Below, piece after piece: positions 50,501 through 57,518 of a stretch of DNA of 64,000 nt. The DNA lies in contig CM069598.1 in the NCBI GenBank assembly GCA_035771175.1, forward strand, positions 20,381,438-20,445,437. Direction: 5' to 3'. The DNA is from Paratinospora sagittata (Eukaryota > Streptophyta > Magnoliopsida > Ranunculales > Menispermaceae). The translations under genes were made by a program, and so were the position numbers. The notes below the pieces were generated by a model. That model was not told the origin of the DNA, did not search any database, and worked only from the letters and a program-made list of their open reading frames with translations. Positions within the stretch are counted from its first letter, which is position 1, and the number at the start of each line of letters is the position of its first letter.

Positions 50501-50859
50501 CAGAACTTTTGCAGGTTCCTCTAATATATTTTTTGGGCTTAAAGCTTGTATTTTACAGTAAATGTGACGATCCTTAAATACATTTCTTTGCTTTCAAAAT
50601 GACATATTTCTGTCTTTGTGTTGTAAATATCTTATAGGTTCTTACTAATTTTGTTGGTGCAATCAATGAGGACTGGTTACATTCATGCAACACTGACGAC
50701 GGATATAATATTGCTCTTGAAGAAAACATTGTATTCTTTCCAGCAACAACCCAAACAACATCTGCGGTTGCACTCTGGCTGGTCAAATTGGATGCTTTGA
50801 TTGCTCCTCATTTGGAAAGAGTTCATTCTCAAAGGAATTGGAGCAGGAGTAACAGGTGA
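26530..50859 (+). CDS. RLT3: RLT3-type DDT/WHIM chromatin-remodelling subunit, 16 coding exons
   Basis: Sixteen exons join in phase through GT-AG introns to about 1055 residues. ATG at 26530 has A at -3 and G at +4, with an in-frame stop at 26500-26502. Landmarks are FRKDGPPLGVEFD (residues about 25-37), KHGIGKGLMTVWHATN (about 80-95), DDEELELRELQAGPNPL (about 208-224), a DDT domain (about 265-335), HARE-HTH-like (about 407-470), WHIM1 (about 555-595), WHIM2 (about 692-770) and a Cys cluster (CASC, CKIC, about 879-920). RLT proteins are plant partners of ISWI ATPases such as Arabidopsis CHR11/CHR17 in nucleosome spacing. RLT3 is the divergent paralogue. The family's N-terminal homeodomain is not seen upstream. 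The end is either TGA at 50857-50859 by read-through or a spliced exon at 62149. Assignment to the RLT3 type rests on remembered family wording. Confidence 0.87.
26623..26752 (+). CDS. RLT3: RLT3-like exon 2: FRKDGPPLG segment
   Basis: Acceptor gttttag, donor AG|GTATC. Encodes 43 residues plus one base, including FPLGQMLMKFRKDGPPLGVE. This segment follows the homeodomain in RLT proteins and is among the best conserved outside the named domains. Confidence 0.85.
27070..27110. repeat. GT-rich microsatellite in RLT3-like intron
   Basis: A run of GT with some GC substitutions, inside intron 2. Confidence 0.9.
27673..27716 (+). CDS. RLT3: RLT3-like exon 3 (44 bp)
   Basis: Acceptor caattag, donor AAG|GTAGG. 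The split codon restores DSKYAASQRGVKRKK, a basic stretch that may contribute to nuclear import. The phase fits exons 2 and 4 exactly. Confidence 0.8.
29341..29775. mobile_element. hAT-type MITE (435 bp) in RLT3-like intron
   Basis: Ends tAGTGTTGCCAAGGCGG and CCGCCTTGACAACACTG are inverted. The 8-bp flanks TTGAAATA (29333-29340) and TTGAAACA (29776-29783) match at 7/8. The outer parts are rich in 'gcctaggc' words and the centre is AT-rich with an 'ttaataattattta' repeat. No ORF. Confidence 0.88.
30706..31014 (+). mobile_element. 5'-truncated L1-type LINE tail with poly(A)
   Basis: Encodes only the C-terminal end of a plant LINE ORF2 (GVERNNRIFNDCNSN...LWEKTLFLFANWVSS), then a short UTR and about 20 A. 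Flanked by 13-bp near duplications AAGAGTTCTGTTT (30693-30705) and AAGAGTCCTGTTT (31015-31027). It lies in RLT3-like intron 3 in sense orientation. Confidence 0.9.
31427..31675 (+). CDS. RLT3: RLT3-like exon 4: KHGIGKGLMTVW block
   Basis: Follows a 3.7 kb intron; T-rich acceptor ctattag, donor GTAAAT. 83 codons. KHGIGKGLMTVWHATNPGAG is a signature of the RLT3 branch, followed by a basic region (KKLGQEAKRSRHRKL). Confidence 0.92.
31830..31892 (+). CDS. RLT3: RLT3-like exon 5 (63 bp)
   Basis: Acceptor tttgtag, donor GTAAGA. 21 codons, phase 0, Lys/Arg-rich (KLKTFGKKLQDRR). Confidence 0.85.
31974..32190 (+). CDS. RLT3: RLT3-like exon 6: DDEELELRELQAG block
   Basis: Acceptor cttacag, donor AAG|GTTTG; 72 codons plus one base. 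DDEELELRELQAGPNPLTC is the acidic block preceding the DDT domain in this family. Confidence 0.92.
32344..32444 (+). CDS. RLT3: RLT3-like exon 7: entry to the DDT region
   Basis: Acceptor cctacag, donor AAG|GTATA. The split Asp codon is completed and phase returns to 0. Encodes FPPLSVKMKQPFHVQPW, the conserved lead into DDT. Confidence 0.9.
33361..33760 (-). mobile_element. RTE-type LINE RT fragment in RLT3-like intron
   Basis: The reverse strand reads MLAIVMDKLTRHI and, after a stop, FAKDMVLLDETK. That is a worn form of the RTE-clade block in which a FADD box is followed by (I/V)VLVDE. Several stops are present, and the usual second Asp of the FADD box is kept but the first is Lys. Boundaries are approximate. 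Confidence 0.65.
34127..34216 (+). CDS. RLT3: RLT3-like exon 8: DDT domain, first half
   Basis: Acceptor tctgcag, donor AAG|GTCAA. 30 codons with VFRFLYSNASS and FTLDEFAQAFHDK. The aromatic and FTLDEF positions are DDT hallmarks. Confidence 0.92.
34330..34461 (+). CDS. RLT3: RLT3-like exon 9: DDT domain, second half
   Basis: Acceptor gttgacag, donor GTAAGT. 44 codons with LLLGKIHLAILKLFLSDVE, the L-rich helical end of DDT. Confidence 0.92.
34610..34800. repeat. Tandem duplication (~95 bp x2) in RLT3-like intron
   Basis: 'aaagcttgttcccccattaa' and 'atcccttttatttcat' occur in the same order in two adjacent copies (about 34610-34705 and 34706-34800). Confidence 0.85.
35247..37123 (-). mobile_element. 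5'-truncated L1-type LINE, antisense in RLT3-like intron 9
   Basis: The poly(A) tail appears as a T-run at 35246-35258. Target duplication CACCTTAACACATTCT (35231-35246) matches CACCTTAATACACTTCT (37124-37140) with small differences. The element keeps only the second half of ORF2. Confidence 0.9.
35353..37097 (-). pseudogene. LINE ORF2 3' half (RT and zf-RVT regions)
   Basis: 37097-36174 encodes 307 residues from MRQGDPLSPFLF through an intact FADDTLIFL box and GWKRCFLSKGGRLTLIKS. 35886-35353 encodes the zf-RVT region (WCYLCRRDVESVGHLCWSCP) ending in WLKGWGNFV. Breaks between the two parts and the missing N-terminus make it inactive. Confidence 0.92.
38290..38560 (+). mobile_element. Degenerate Ty1/copia RNase H fragment
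   Basis: In shifting frames the sequence reads VECD, HFIKEN, MPFCKE and GGPSKEF-like phrases in the order found at the C-terminus of copia pol (normally VDCHFIREK... FTKGLGGP). It is full of stops. An AT-rich possible LTR piece follows, with a 29-bp perfect direct duplication at 38811-38868. Confidence 0.65.
38811..38868. repeat. 29-bp unit duplicated in tandem
   Basis: 'gagtcttaactctcttcttg' plus nine bases repeated once without mismatch, in the putative copia LTR remnant. Confidence 0.95.
40401..40541 (+). CDS. RLT3: RLT3-like exon 10
   Basis: After a 5.9 kb intron that contains an antisense LINE. Acceptor tttgacag, donor AAG|GTATT. 47 codons with FWNRSLNPLTWAEILCQVLV, conserved in RLT proteins between DDT and HARE-HTH. 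Confidence 0.92.
40828..42170 (+). repeat. Three tandem ~325 bp units in RLT3-like intron, third split by a MITE
   Basis: Units begin near 40828, 41157 and 41482 and share 'agatgggacat', 'gttcttattgtagtc', 'gacatggttgtttcctcctt' and 'cttcttgattctggtgcatt'. Units 2 and 3 are the most alike, so the last duplication was recent. Each unit has an ORF of 71-98 codons of the same texture, a product of duplication and not a gene family. The third unit resumes after the MITE at 42108. Confidence 0.9.
41758..42105. mobile_element. MITE with AGCTATGTTACC ends inside the third tandem unit
   Basis: Left end agctatgttacccagactc and right end gagtccaggtaacatagc are inverted with two mismatches. TTAAA lies on both sides (41753-41757, 42106-42110). 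Comparison with unit 2 gives the empty site. The interior has paired 'gtccgacac' words. Superfamily not certain. Confidence 0.8.
42733..42855 (+). CDS. RLT3: RLT3-like exon 11: HARE-HTH start
   Basis: Acceptor tttgtag, donor CAG|GTGAGT. 41 codons with GTLKSVLFSLLSEQGNNGMR, the start of the HARE-HTH-type winged helix. Confidence 0.92.
42949..43431 (+). CDS. RLT3: RLT3-like exon 12: HARE-HTH end, acidic linker, WHIM1
   Basis: Acceptor ttgaag, donor AAG|GTATA. 161 codons: SSDITLFEKISPSSYRLR closes the helix domain, a Asp/Ser-rich linker follows, and GEYSDLSVEEKLNALVALVD is WHIM1. Confidence 0.93.
44093..44382. repeat. Diverged tandem duplication (~150 bp x2) in RLT3-like intron 12
   Basis: 'gtgtaggatgt' ... 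'aatgaaaatggg' ... 'gatgcaaagttcag' ... 'gttg(t/c)gaatttc' recur in order at about 44100-44225 and 44250-44380. Confidence 0.85.
44583..45020 (+). CDS. RLT3: RLT3-like exon 13: WHIM2 start
   Basis: Acceptor ggctag, donor GAG|GTAAT. 146 codons. The basic linker is followed by LGYDRRFNSYWLFLGPC and RRIYFESSEDGHWEVIDTEE, the linker-DNA-sensing WHIM2 motif. Confidence 0.93.
45187..45804 (+). CDS. RLT3: RLT3-like exon 14: WHIM2 end and Cys cluster
   Basis: Acceptor cttgcag, donor GAG|GTGAG. 206 codons. ALCALLSVLDSRGAREACL completes WHIM2. Further on, CASCHDLYW and HCKICHTTF plus HVATC form a possible zinc-binding cluster. Confidence 0.93.
46303..49266 (-). mobile_element. 5'-truncated L1-type LINE (2.96 kb), antisense in RLT3-like intron 14
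   Basis: A perfect 17-bp duplication TCTAAATGAATACAGTT lies at 46286-46302 and 49267-49283. The poly(A) tail is a T-run at 46301-46310. The truncation point falls between the endonuclease and RT regions of ORF2. Confidence 0.95.
46440..49241 (-). pseudogene. LINE ORF2 without endonuclease (RT, zf-RVT), frameshifted
   Basis: Pieces in order on the minus strand are: MSFKKKEIEAIIGSLDGM (49241), APGPDGFTMSFFQKAWDVV (about 48770), VDFAKAYDTVDWG (about 48380), LRQGDPLSPFLF (about 48200), a stop then YAGDTLFLL where FADD is normal (about 48060), YLGLPLGGNP (about 47850) and a zf-RVT region (CCVLCFQAEEKSDHLFLQC, about 46820). The altered FADD box shows the RT is dead. Confidence 0.93.
50410..50514 (+). 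CDS. RLT3: RLT3-like exon 15
   Basis: After a 4.6 kb intron with an antisense LINE. Acceptor gttcag, donor CAG|GTTCC. 35 codons with STWTISTRKLWVKRLRRASS. Confidence 0.9.
50638..50859 (+). CDS. RLT3: RLT3-like exon 16: C-terminus, with read-through stop
   Basis: Acceptor cttatag. Encodes VLTNFVGAINEDWL and FFPATTQTTSAVALWLVKLD. Unspliced, the frame stops at TGA 50857-50859. An AG|GTGAAA donor at 50855/50856 would instead splice out to an exon such as 62149, where the frame adds only RLHALG before a stop. Confidence 0.85.
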   Translation, partial: VLTNFVGAINEDWLHSCNTDDGYNIALEENIVFFPATTQTTSAVALWLVKLDALIAPHLERVHSQRNWSRSNR

Positions 50860-51010
50860 AATAGTACATCGGTTTGTTTTATTTTTATTTATTTATTTAT
50901 TTTTCTGTCGATGCTATTATATGATTTGTTTGATTTTTTTTTCCATTGATACTGAACTATTTACACTATTCATTTAGCTTTTTCTAAAAGAAACAAACAA
51001 AAATATAAAA

Positions 51011-51191
51011 GGGCAGCTCGGTCCACGAAGCCCCTGCCTATGCGGGGTCCTGGGGAAGGGTCAAACCTACATTTGAGTTTATTGTATGCAGCCTTACTTT
51101 GCTTTGCAAAAGGCTGTTTTCACGACTCGAACCCGTGATCACGAGGTCATACAACAACTCTAACCGCTGCGCCAAGGCTCCCCTTCGAACA
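51011..51191 (-). mobile_element. Au-type SINE
   Basis: On the minus strand it has a pol III A box (TGGCGCAGCGGT) and B box (GGGTTCGAGTC), and the conserved Au body (on the plus strand 'gggcagctcggtccacgaag' and 'tatgcagccttactttgc'). Flanks CAAAAATATAAAA (50998-51010) and CAAAAATATATAAAA (51192-51206) form the target duplication. Au SINEs are known from many flowering plants. Confidence 0.92.
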
Positions 51192-51269
51192 CAAAAATAT
51201 ATAAAATAAAAATACGGTATTACGAAGGAGGGCAGGAGGGTGAGAGTAAGACACCTTAAGTGTTTATAT

Positions 51270-51730
51270 CTATACAAAATTACCCCACCCTTTCACCCAA
51301 TCGTTAAGGGTGCAAACCCTGGACAATTTACTATTAGCAACCCAAAAGAAGCCAATAGTTAGGAATTCTTCCAAACTCGTGCTGACGAGCTTTCCTCTCC
51401 TTCCAAATGGACCATACATCCACCAAACATACCACATTCCAATGTCCTTTCCAAGAAGGATGAATGCAATCCATAAACAAAAAGACGTTGACTCTAGGCC
51501 CACCCTCATCTATTGATTCCATAATTGGAAAATGAGCACACCATCTAACTTTGACATATATGCCCTACTGACTCTGAACCCTGTTTACAAAGATAACGCC
51601 AATATGGAGAGATTCACATTTTTGGAACCTTTGTTATAGTACATCACTTGTGTTAAGCTTACCATGGGTACCCAACCCAAGAAATTTGAACTCAACAAGC
51701 CTTTTTGCCTACCATGTAGAGTTGGCTACA
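51270..51730 (-). mobile_element. 5'-truncated LINE tail
   Basis: Minus-strand ORF pieces encode the zf-RVT end (FLWIAFILLGKDIGMWYVWW ... WVKGWGNFV at 51270), close to the C-terminus of the LINE at 35247-37123. Upstream pieces to about 51730 keep VPMVSLTQVMYY-like text with stops. No clear poly(A) or duplication. Confidence 0.8.
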
Positions 51731-51940
51731 TGAATCTACTTCCTCTACTCGTCCCTATCAAGAGCCAAATCTACTTTTATATCACATTATTGAAAGATAA
51801 GAAATAAGTTTTTTTTAAGTCATGAAATAGATTAGAAACAACACTAGAAAGCAAAGTCGTTAAAAGTCACATAGTGCACATATAGTGACATGGGCCCCTA
51901 ACACTTGAGGATCAAAGCAAGGAAAAAAATCATTAAAAAT

Positions 51941-52124
51941 GTGCAGTTGGTAAAGAGGTGGTTTTGGAAGTCAAAGGTTTTGGGTTCAACTCTTTCCACT
52001 GCCTCACCTTAGGGGTGAGGGGGATTAATGGGTTAGGAATCGGCCTGATACCTCCCTGAGAATGCGGTTTGGTGATGGTGACGGTGTTGGTTATACAACT
52101 AACTACTAACATTGTATCTTCTAA
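51941..52124 (+). mobile_element. tRNA-derived SINE with 18-bp target duplication
   Basis: Starts gtgcagttggtaaagagg (A-box-like) and has B-box-like gggttcaactc. It is flanked by AAAAAAATCATTAAAAAT at 51923-51940 and 52125-52142, a perfect 18-bp repeat. A run of A precedes the right copy. Confidence 0.85.
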
Positions 52125-52371
52125 AAAAAAATCATTAAAAATAAAAATAATAGTAATTGCATATTTTATTAACTATGGTTCCATTTTAAATTAAAGTACC
52201 TAAATAAATTAAATTCAAATAAAATGGAGTAATTATCATGGTTACATTAACACCTTAAGGATGTTACGAATTTGATATAATACATTAGAACTCATAAGCG
52301 CATAGCCAGTCAACTCCAAATTTAAATTTAGTATTTATGTATCTATGGATTATAATCGTTACTATCAACAT

Positions 52372-52976
52372 AGTCAGAATCGTAAATCAGAGGTGAATTG
52401 GTGGGGTCCTTTTCAATCGAATTGGGATTCAAATTGATGAATCATAAGATTCATGATACAATTGTGAATCGTATGTAAATTTACTTTTTAGAGACATTTA
52501 TCTATATTGTTAATATTATATTAGATTTTCATTATAAAGTTTAATATCTTATTTTTTATTTGTGATTTAATTTATTAATTCTAATCATTGAATTTCAATG
52601 TTTGAAGTTTCGAACATTGAAACATAATTTAAATTAAACAAAGTTTGTCCAAAATAACACGTAAAGAATGATTCTGAGCATGGTTTCGAGCCCAATAAAA
52701 GAAAGAAAAAGAAATCTATCAACCCTAAAAAAATGAAATCAATTAGTTAAAACAAAACACATACTACAGAAAAAAAAAATGAAAAAGAGGGTTTTTTTGT
52801 AGTTGAGTGCGAACACAAGGAGCCAAAAAAAATATTTAGGTCTGAATCATTCGCACAGATCCAGACCAATACGGGGTGGGGGTTCACAGGTATTGGGATC
52901 CAAATCGATGGAGTGTGCGAATCAAATCGCAAATCGTAGGATTTGCAGAATCAAATTGGGATTCTGTCAACCTTGC
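52372..52976. mobile_element. Probable hAT-like MITE
   Basis: The left end catagtcagaatcg and right end gattctgtcaaccttg are imperfectly inverted. Inside both ends are repeated 'gaatcgta', 'aaatcg' and 'ttgggattc' words. The 8-bp flanks do not match, so the boundaries are provisional. Two short ORFs here are not supported. Confidence 0.45.
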
Positions 52977-54028
52977 TTATTATGATTTTTAGTAGAATTA
53001 AAATATTAGCCTAATTATTATCAATTGTTTAATAGTTTTAAAATTGGATTTTATGAGTCATTTGTGATAATGGGCTTTTCGAAAGGCTAAGGGTTGAGGC
53101 CTAAAGTCTCTTTTGAAAAGTCTAATCAAAAAATTAATTGGACCATGTGGAATTTAGGGAAGTGCTTTTGGAAAATAGATGATCTGGATTCATACAAGAG
53201 GCATGTACAATTTAGGTGTGTGCTTAAGTGTGCTTTGTGCTGGGTCGAGGTGCATGTCTGATTGCATATTAAGGTGCCCAAGCACATCCTACCTCAAATG
53301 GCGCTTGAGGCACACGTATGAGTGAGTCTTGACAACAATGCTCGAAAGGATAATAGTGGATCACCCCCAGTTATATTATAATGATCAGTGGAATTGAATT
53401 CCAAAATACTTGAAAACAAAATATTGGAAATAAATCCTTGCTTACCGCAATTGATATAATCAAAAGGAAACAAGAGTCCTTACTTTCAAAATAATCCAAT
53501 AAAGGCTTGTGTTGTAGGATAGTTTTTGACGTAAAATTTATCGAAAGCAAAGTGTACTTTGCTTGTCTTTTACTAGATGATTTCCTTTGCCACTTAGCTT
53601 GACAAAGCCTTTCCCCAGCTACATACTTGAATAGGAGTTCAACAAAATTCTTTGAATTTTCATCGAATTTTCAATCATCAAACTCTAGCACAGTTTTTCT
53701 CTTTTCTTTGTAATTCATTTAGATTGTGTAGTTGGGAATAGACTTAGTTGAGTATTTACTGACAAGTAAAATATGTTGATATTTTTTACAAATGACCAAC
53801 TACAACAGTAAATTGCTTCCAAACAAGATGAAAATATTTTGAAAATAAGGAATGATTCCCTAAGTTGTTTCTGACACAAAACATCTTGCCACCTGGATTG
53901 CTTTGTCACATCGGGCTAAGGTTGCAAAAGGTCCCACTTTTGGGAGTGTCTGCAAAAGAGTTGCGAACTTAGTATGGTTGAACGTTACTACTTAATAAAT
54001 ATATGGGTGTTAATATATAAAGAAATGG
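52977..54028. other. Non-coding stretch
   Basis: AT-rich, no supported gene. 53200-53330 has 'gtgctt...aagcac' inverted words ending cttgacaacaatg, perhaps one end of a hAT-like element. The right border is the LINE target site. Confidence 0.5.
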
Positions 54029-54508
54029 TATCTGCATAGAAATAAGAAAAACCTGCTGCTATAAATGCCCAACTTCCATTGCCTTTGCATGTTAATAGTT
54101 ACTTTGAACAATGTCAAACTTAAAGCATTGATTTGGGAATATAGTTTCTTCAACTTTATTGTATGTTTCCCAGTGCAAGGGTTAGCTAGGGTCCCCCTTA
54201 CAAGTGGTTTGTAGCATTACTGCCCAATTCCAGTGATTAGTATGCGAGGGATTCAATAAGCTAATTCGAGGAAGTTGAATTTGTTCTGCAAATTAGCATT
54301 GTTGTTTCTATCAAGGAAGGGTTGAAAGGAAAAAAGTATCCCCAGCCCTTATCCGTCTATTGGTTCTAGGTCCAACATAAGCAAATGAGGGAAGGATCAT
54401 TGCAAAGCATCTAGCCTCAAAATGCAAACTCACATGTAGCTGTTATGATAGAATTGTTGGTCAAAAAATGATAATGATGGATTTCATTGTTTGAGAAAAT
54501 AATTAATA

Positions 54509-56730
54509 ATGGGCCATGCTTACATAATATTTTCTATTGTTTCTAACGGGATGGTGAACGGGAATGCGAATGGCTCCAAGAAGGTGGTGTTTAGGGTTGG
54601 GGCGAAATCCTTCTTGGTATCGAAGACGTTTTTGCTAAAAGTTGAGTGGAGTATTGCGGTGTGGTTGTGCTCTTGTAATGTGGGGGGTGTTGGAGCGAGT
54701 AAACTGAGATCGACTAAACAAACTGTCAGGGAGAATAACGGGGTCATATTTGTTGAAGCTCTGAAGAATGACAGAGGAAGCTTTTGTCGTCTCATGAAAG
54801 TGGCTGATGGTGGAGCGAAGATGATCATCTTTCCAGAGGAGGCTCAGGGTTGGGTCGCTTTCAACGATGGGCTACGGAAGGCGATGGCGTGTGGGAGCTC
54901 GCCTGCGGGCCAGGAAATTGGTTGGTGAGGTGAATGTTGATGGTGGGCTGGGGGGACAAAGGGAAGGCGATTGTTGATGGTGGTTCGGGGGATGTGGTAG
55001 CGTGTGGTCACCATCCTCAATTTGAGGAGGACTAGCCGCTATTCTGGAGCCTGAAAGTGGTGGTGCTTAAATGCCATTCATCTATCAGGTGGAGTGAGGC
55101 TTGGACGGTGATTTCAAATGCTATTAATAGATCGATCAACCTCTCGGTCCTGGCGAATGATCGTGCCCTTATGTGGTGCCGGAACAAAATGGAAAAGTCG
55201 ACGCTATTGCAGAGTTTGAGCTCTTCGATAGTAGAGGTTGCAGTGTGGGTTGATTCTTGGCAGTGGCACGAACCATTGATTAGCTGTTGCAACGAATGGA
55301 TTGGAGTGGACGACATTCCTCTGGAGTGCTGGGGAGCGGATGTATTCCAGAAGATCAGTGATGAGTGTGGGGGTTTATTGAAGGTTCATGAAGACACGAC
55401 CAACCTCTTGTTTCTAAGATATGCCAAGCTAAAGGTTTGTGGGGTGGAGAATTATGTTTCGTCGCATCCATGGATTCCTCATGGGGAGGGTTCATTCGAA
55501 GTTCGTATCTTTAGAACCTCCAGTGAGCGAAGGCTTGGATTCTCTATGACGACGGCTAGGGGGAAGGGTCTTGGTCATGGCGGTCAAGGACCTTTCGGAT
55601 CGAGAAAAGGTGGTCAGCGTGGGGGAAAATGCCATGACCCTCAGAAAACATGGAGGAGGGTGGATGGCGGGGTTCCTCCCAATGAGAACTCCGGAGACGG
55701 AAGAGGCGGTGACGACGACGACGACGACCCGAGTGGACGTACAAACCATTATGGAAGAGGGTGATGAGTGTAGGGGTTTATTGAAGGTTCATGAAGACAC
55801 GACCAACCTCTTGTTTCTAAGATATGCCAAGCTGAAGGTTCGTGGGGTGGAGAATTATGTTTCGTCGCATCCATGGATTCCTCATGGGGAGGGTTCATTC
55901 AAAGTCCGTATCTTTAGAACCTCCGGTGAACGAAGGCTTGGATTCTCTATGGCGGCTAGGGGGAAGGGTCTTGGTCATAGCGGTCAAGGACCTTTCGGAT
56001 CGAGAAAAGGTGGTTAGCGTGGGGCAAAACACCATGGCCCTCAAAAAAATGGAGGGTGGACGGCGGCGTTCCTCCCAACGAGAACTCCGGAGACGGAATA
56101 GGAGGTGACGACGACCCGGGTGGACGTACAAACCATTATGGTGTTCAACAGGTGCAGATGGGCGCATTTAATGCAGTTAACAGGTGTCTAGAGCAAATGG
56201 GTGGGCTGATGAAGCGGGGTAACGTGTCAAATAAGGTGCTTGGAATCTGTGTTGATAAGGAACCAGACGTGGGCTTGGGCTTGCCAGGTGACAAAGGTTT
56301 GTTGGGCGCTAGGCTGTGCGTTGATGGAGATGGTGTTGTTGGGCAGGCCGGGTATTGTGGGCCCAAAACAAGTGGCGAGTTGGGTGACCCTGGACCCAAA
56401 GTGAAATGTGGATCAGCTCCACCTGTTTCGGTGGCCCAGCAGGATAGTGTTATCGGGCTTGCTGAGCATGCAACCCATGATTTCTCTTCTAATCCCATCG
56501 CTTCTTTGGGGGAGGATATTGTGCTCCCTTCCCATGTTTTAGATTCATTACAAACTTGGTCTCCTTCTACGACGACATCCAATCTTGTGATTGAGTGCGC
56601 TAAAGTTGCCGACGCCAAGGAAATGGACGAGGTGCCGCAAATTTCGCCTCGTAGTATTGCTGGGCCAGGGTTGAGTGGTTCTCAGGGAGGTGAGGTTCGT
56701 CTCCTTCCTGGCGAGATTTCATTCTCCTAG
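54509..56730 (+). pseudogene. LINE ORF1 (DUF4283-type RNA-binding protein), frameshifted with internal duplication
   Basis: The N-terminal piece 54509-54928 (KKVVFRVGAKSFLVSKTFLL) and the next piece 55057-55764 (WHEPLISCCNEW, PLECWGADVFQKISDECGG, FLRYAKLKV) lie in different frames. The latter resembles the region of plant LINE ORF1 proteins that binds RNA. A 403-bp segment is duplicated in tandem: copy 1 from 55358, copy 2 from 55761 to about 56143. The C-terminal part (56056-56730) is Gly/Pro/Ser-rich. I do not see a complete CCHC knuckle. Confidence 0.85.
55358..56143 (+). repeat. 403-bp tandem duplication inside LINE ORF1
   Basis: 'tgaaggttcatgaagacacg', 'gttcgtcgcatccatggatt'-like and 'gtggacgtacaaaccattat' occur in both copies in the same order. 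Small indels in copy 2 (loss of gac repeats near 56110) shift its frame relative to copy 1. Confidence 0.93.
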
Positions 56731-57518
56731 GAAGGTGAGTGCATGGAAGAGAGAAATGCCAGGACGGTGTGCAGAGGTGTTCTACTGGGGGGGCTCGTCT
56801 CCAATAACATAGGCAAAGTTGACTTGATGAGGGGTAACTCGCATAAGCAATTGAATTGGGCGCGGGTTCTTAGTCAATCTAGGGCTGCCACAACGTCAAG
56901 ATTGGGGGGGTGGCGACGTTGACAAGTGCGTGGACGATGATTGTTTCTGGGAAGGGGCTGCGGGGGATTTTGATGACATTGAAGCAAGGATGGATTTTGA
57001 AGATTCCATTGCTTCTTATTTCTCTTCTTCTGAACATGAGTAAGATGGCGAGGTGGAATTGGACGGAACGATCTTTGCTAATGCAGTGGATCACAGTAAC
57101 GAGATATTCCAAAACTCAGACTTAGTTGGTGGCTCGGTTTTCTCTAACATGCATAAGTCTTACCTCTCTTCCATGTCTCTTCCCTTGCCCCCCTTCTTCA
57201 TTTAAACATAGTCCAGATTTTCTCAAACACCACACCCAAAAACTGGGCTTTGTGCTAGTGGGAAGATCTCATATAGGTCCTTGAGGTTGTGCATAGTGCT
57301 ATGGGTTATGGGCAGAGGTCTATGGTGGCAATGGGGAGTGGGGCAGCAATTGCAGGTTCTCAGGAGGACCTTGTGAATTATATGCGAAGGATGGATCTCG
57401 AAGTGTGCAGGATACAGAGAAATCAAGTGCTTGATGGTATCAGGAATTTCAAAGGACCATTGAACAGAGGGTTCTTGACTAAGGAAGCAGTGTGCAACTT
57501 GGAGAAGTTGGTGTCCAA

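Noticed and set aside
49648..53327. Possible 3.7 kb hAT element (cagtgttgtcaag at 49648, cttgacaacaatg ending at 53327)
   Set aside because: The inverted ends match at 12/13, but the 8-bp flanks differ and the interval contains exons 15 and 16 of the gene. More likely two unrelated hAT-like ends.
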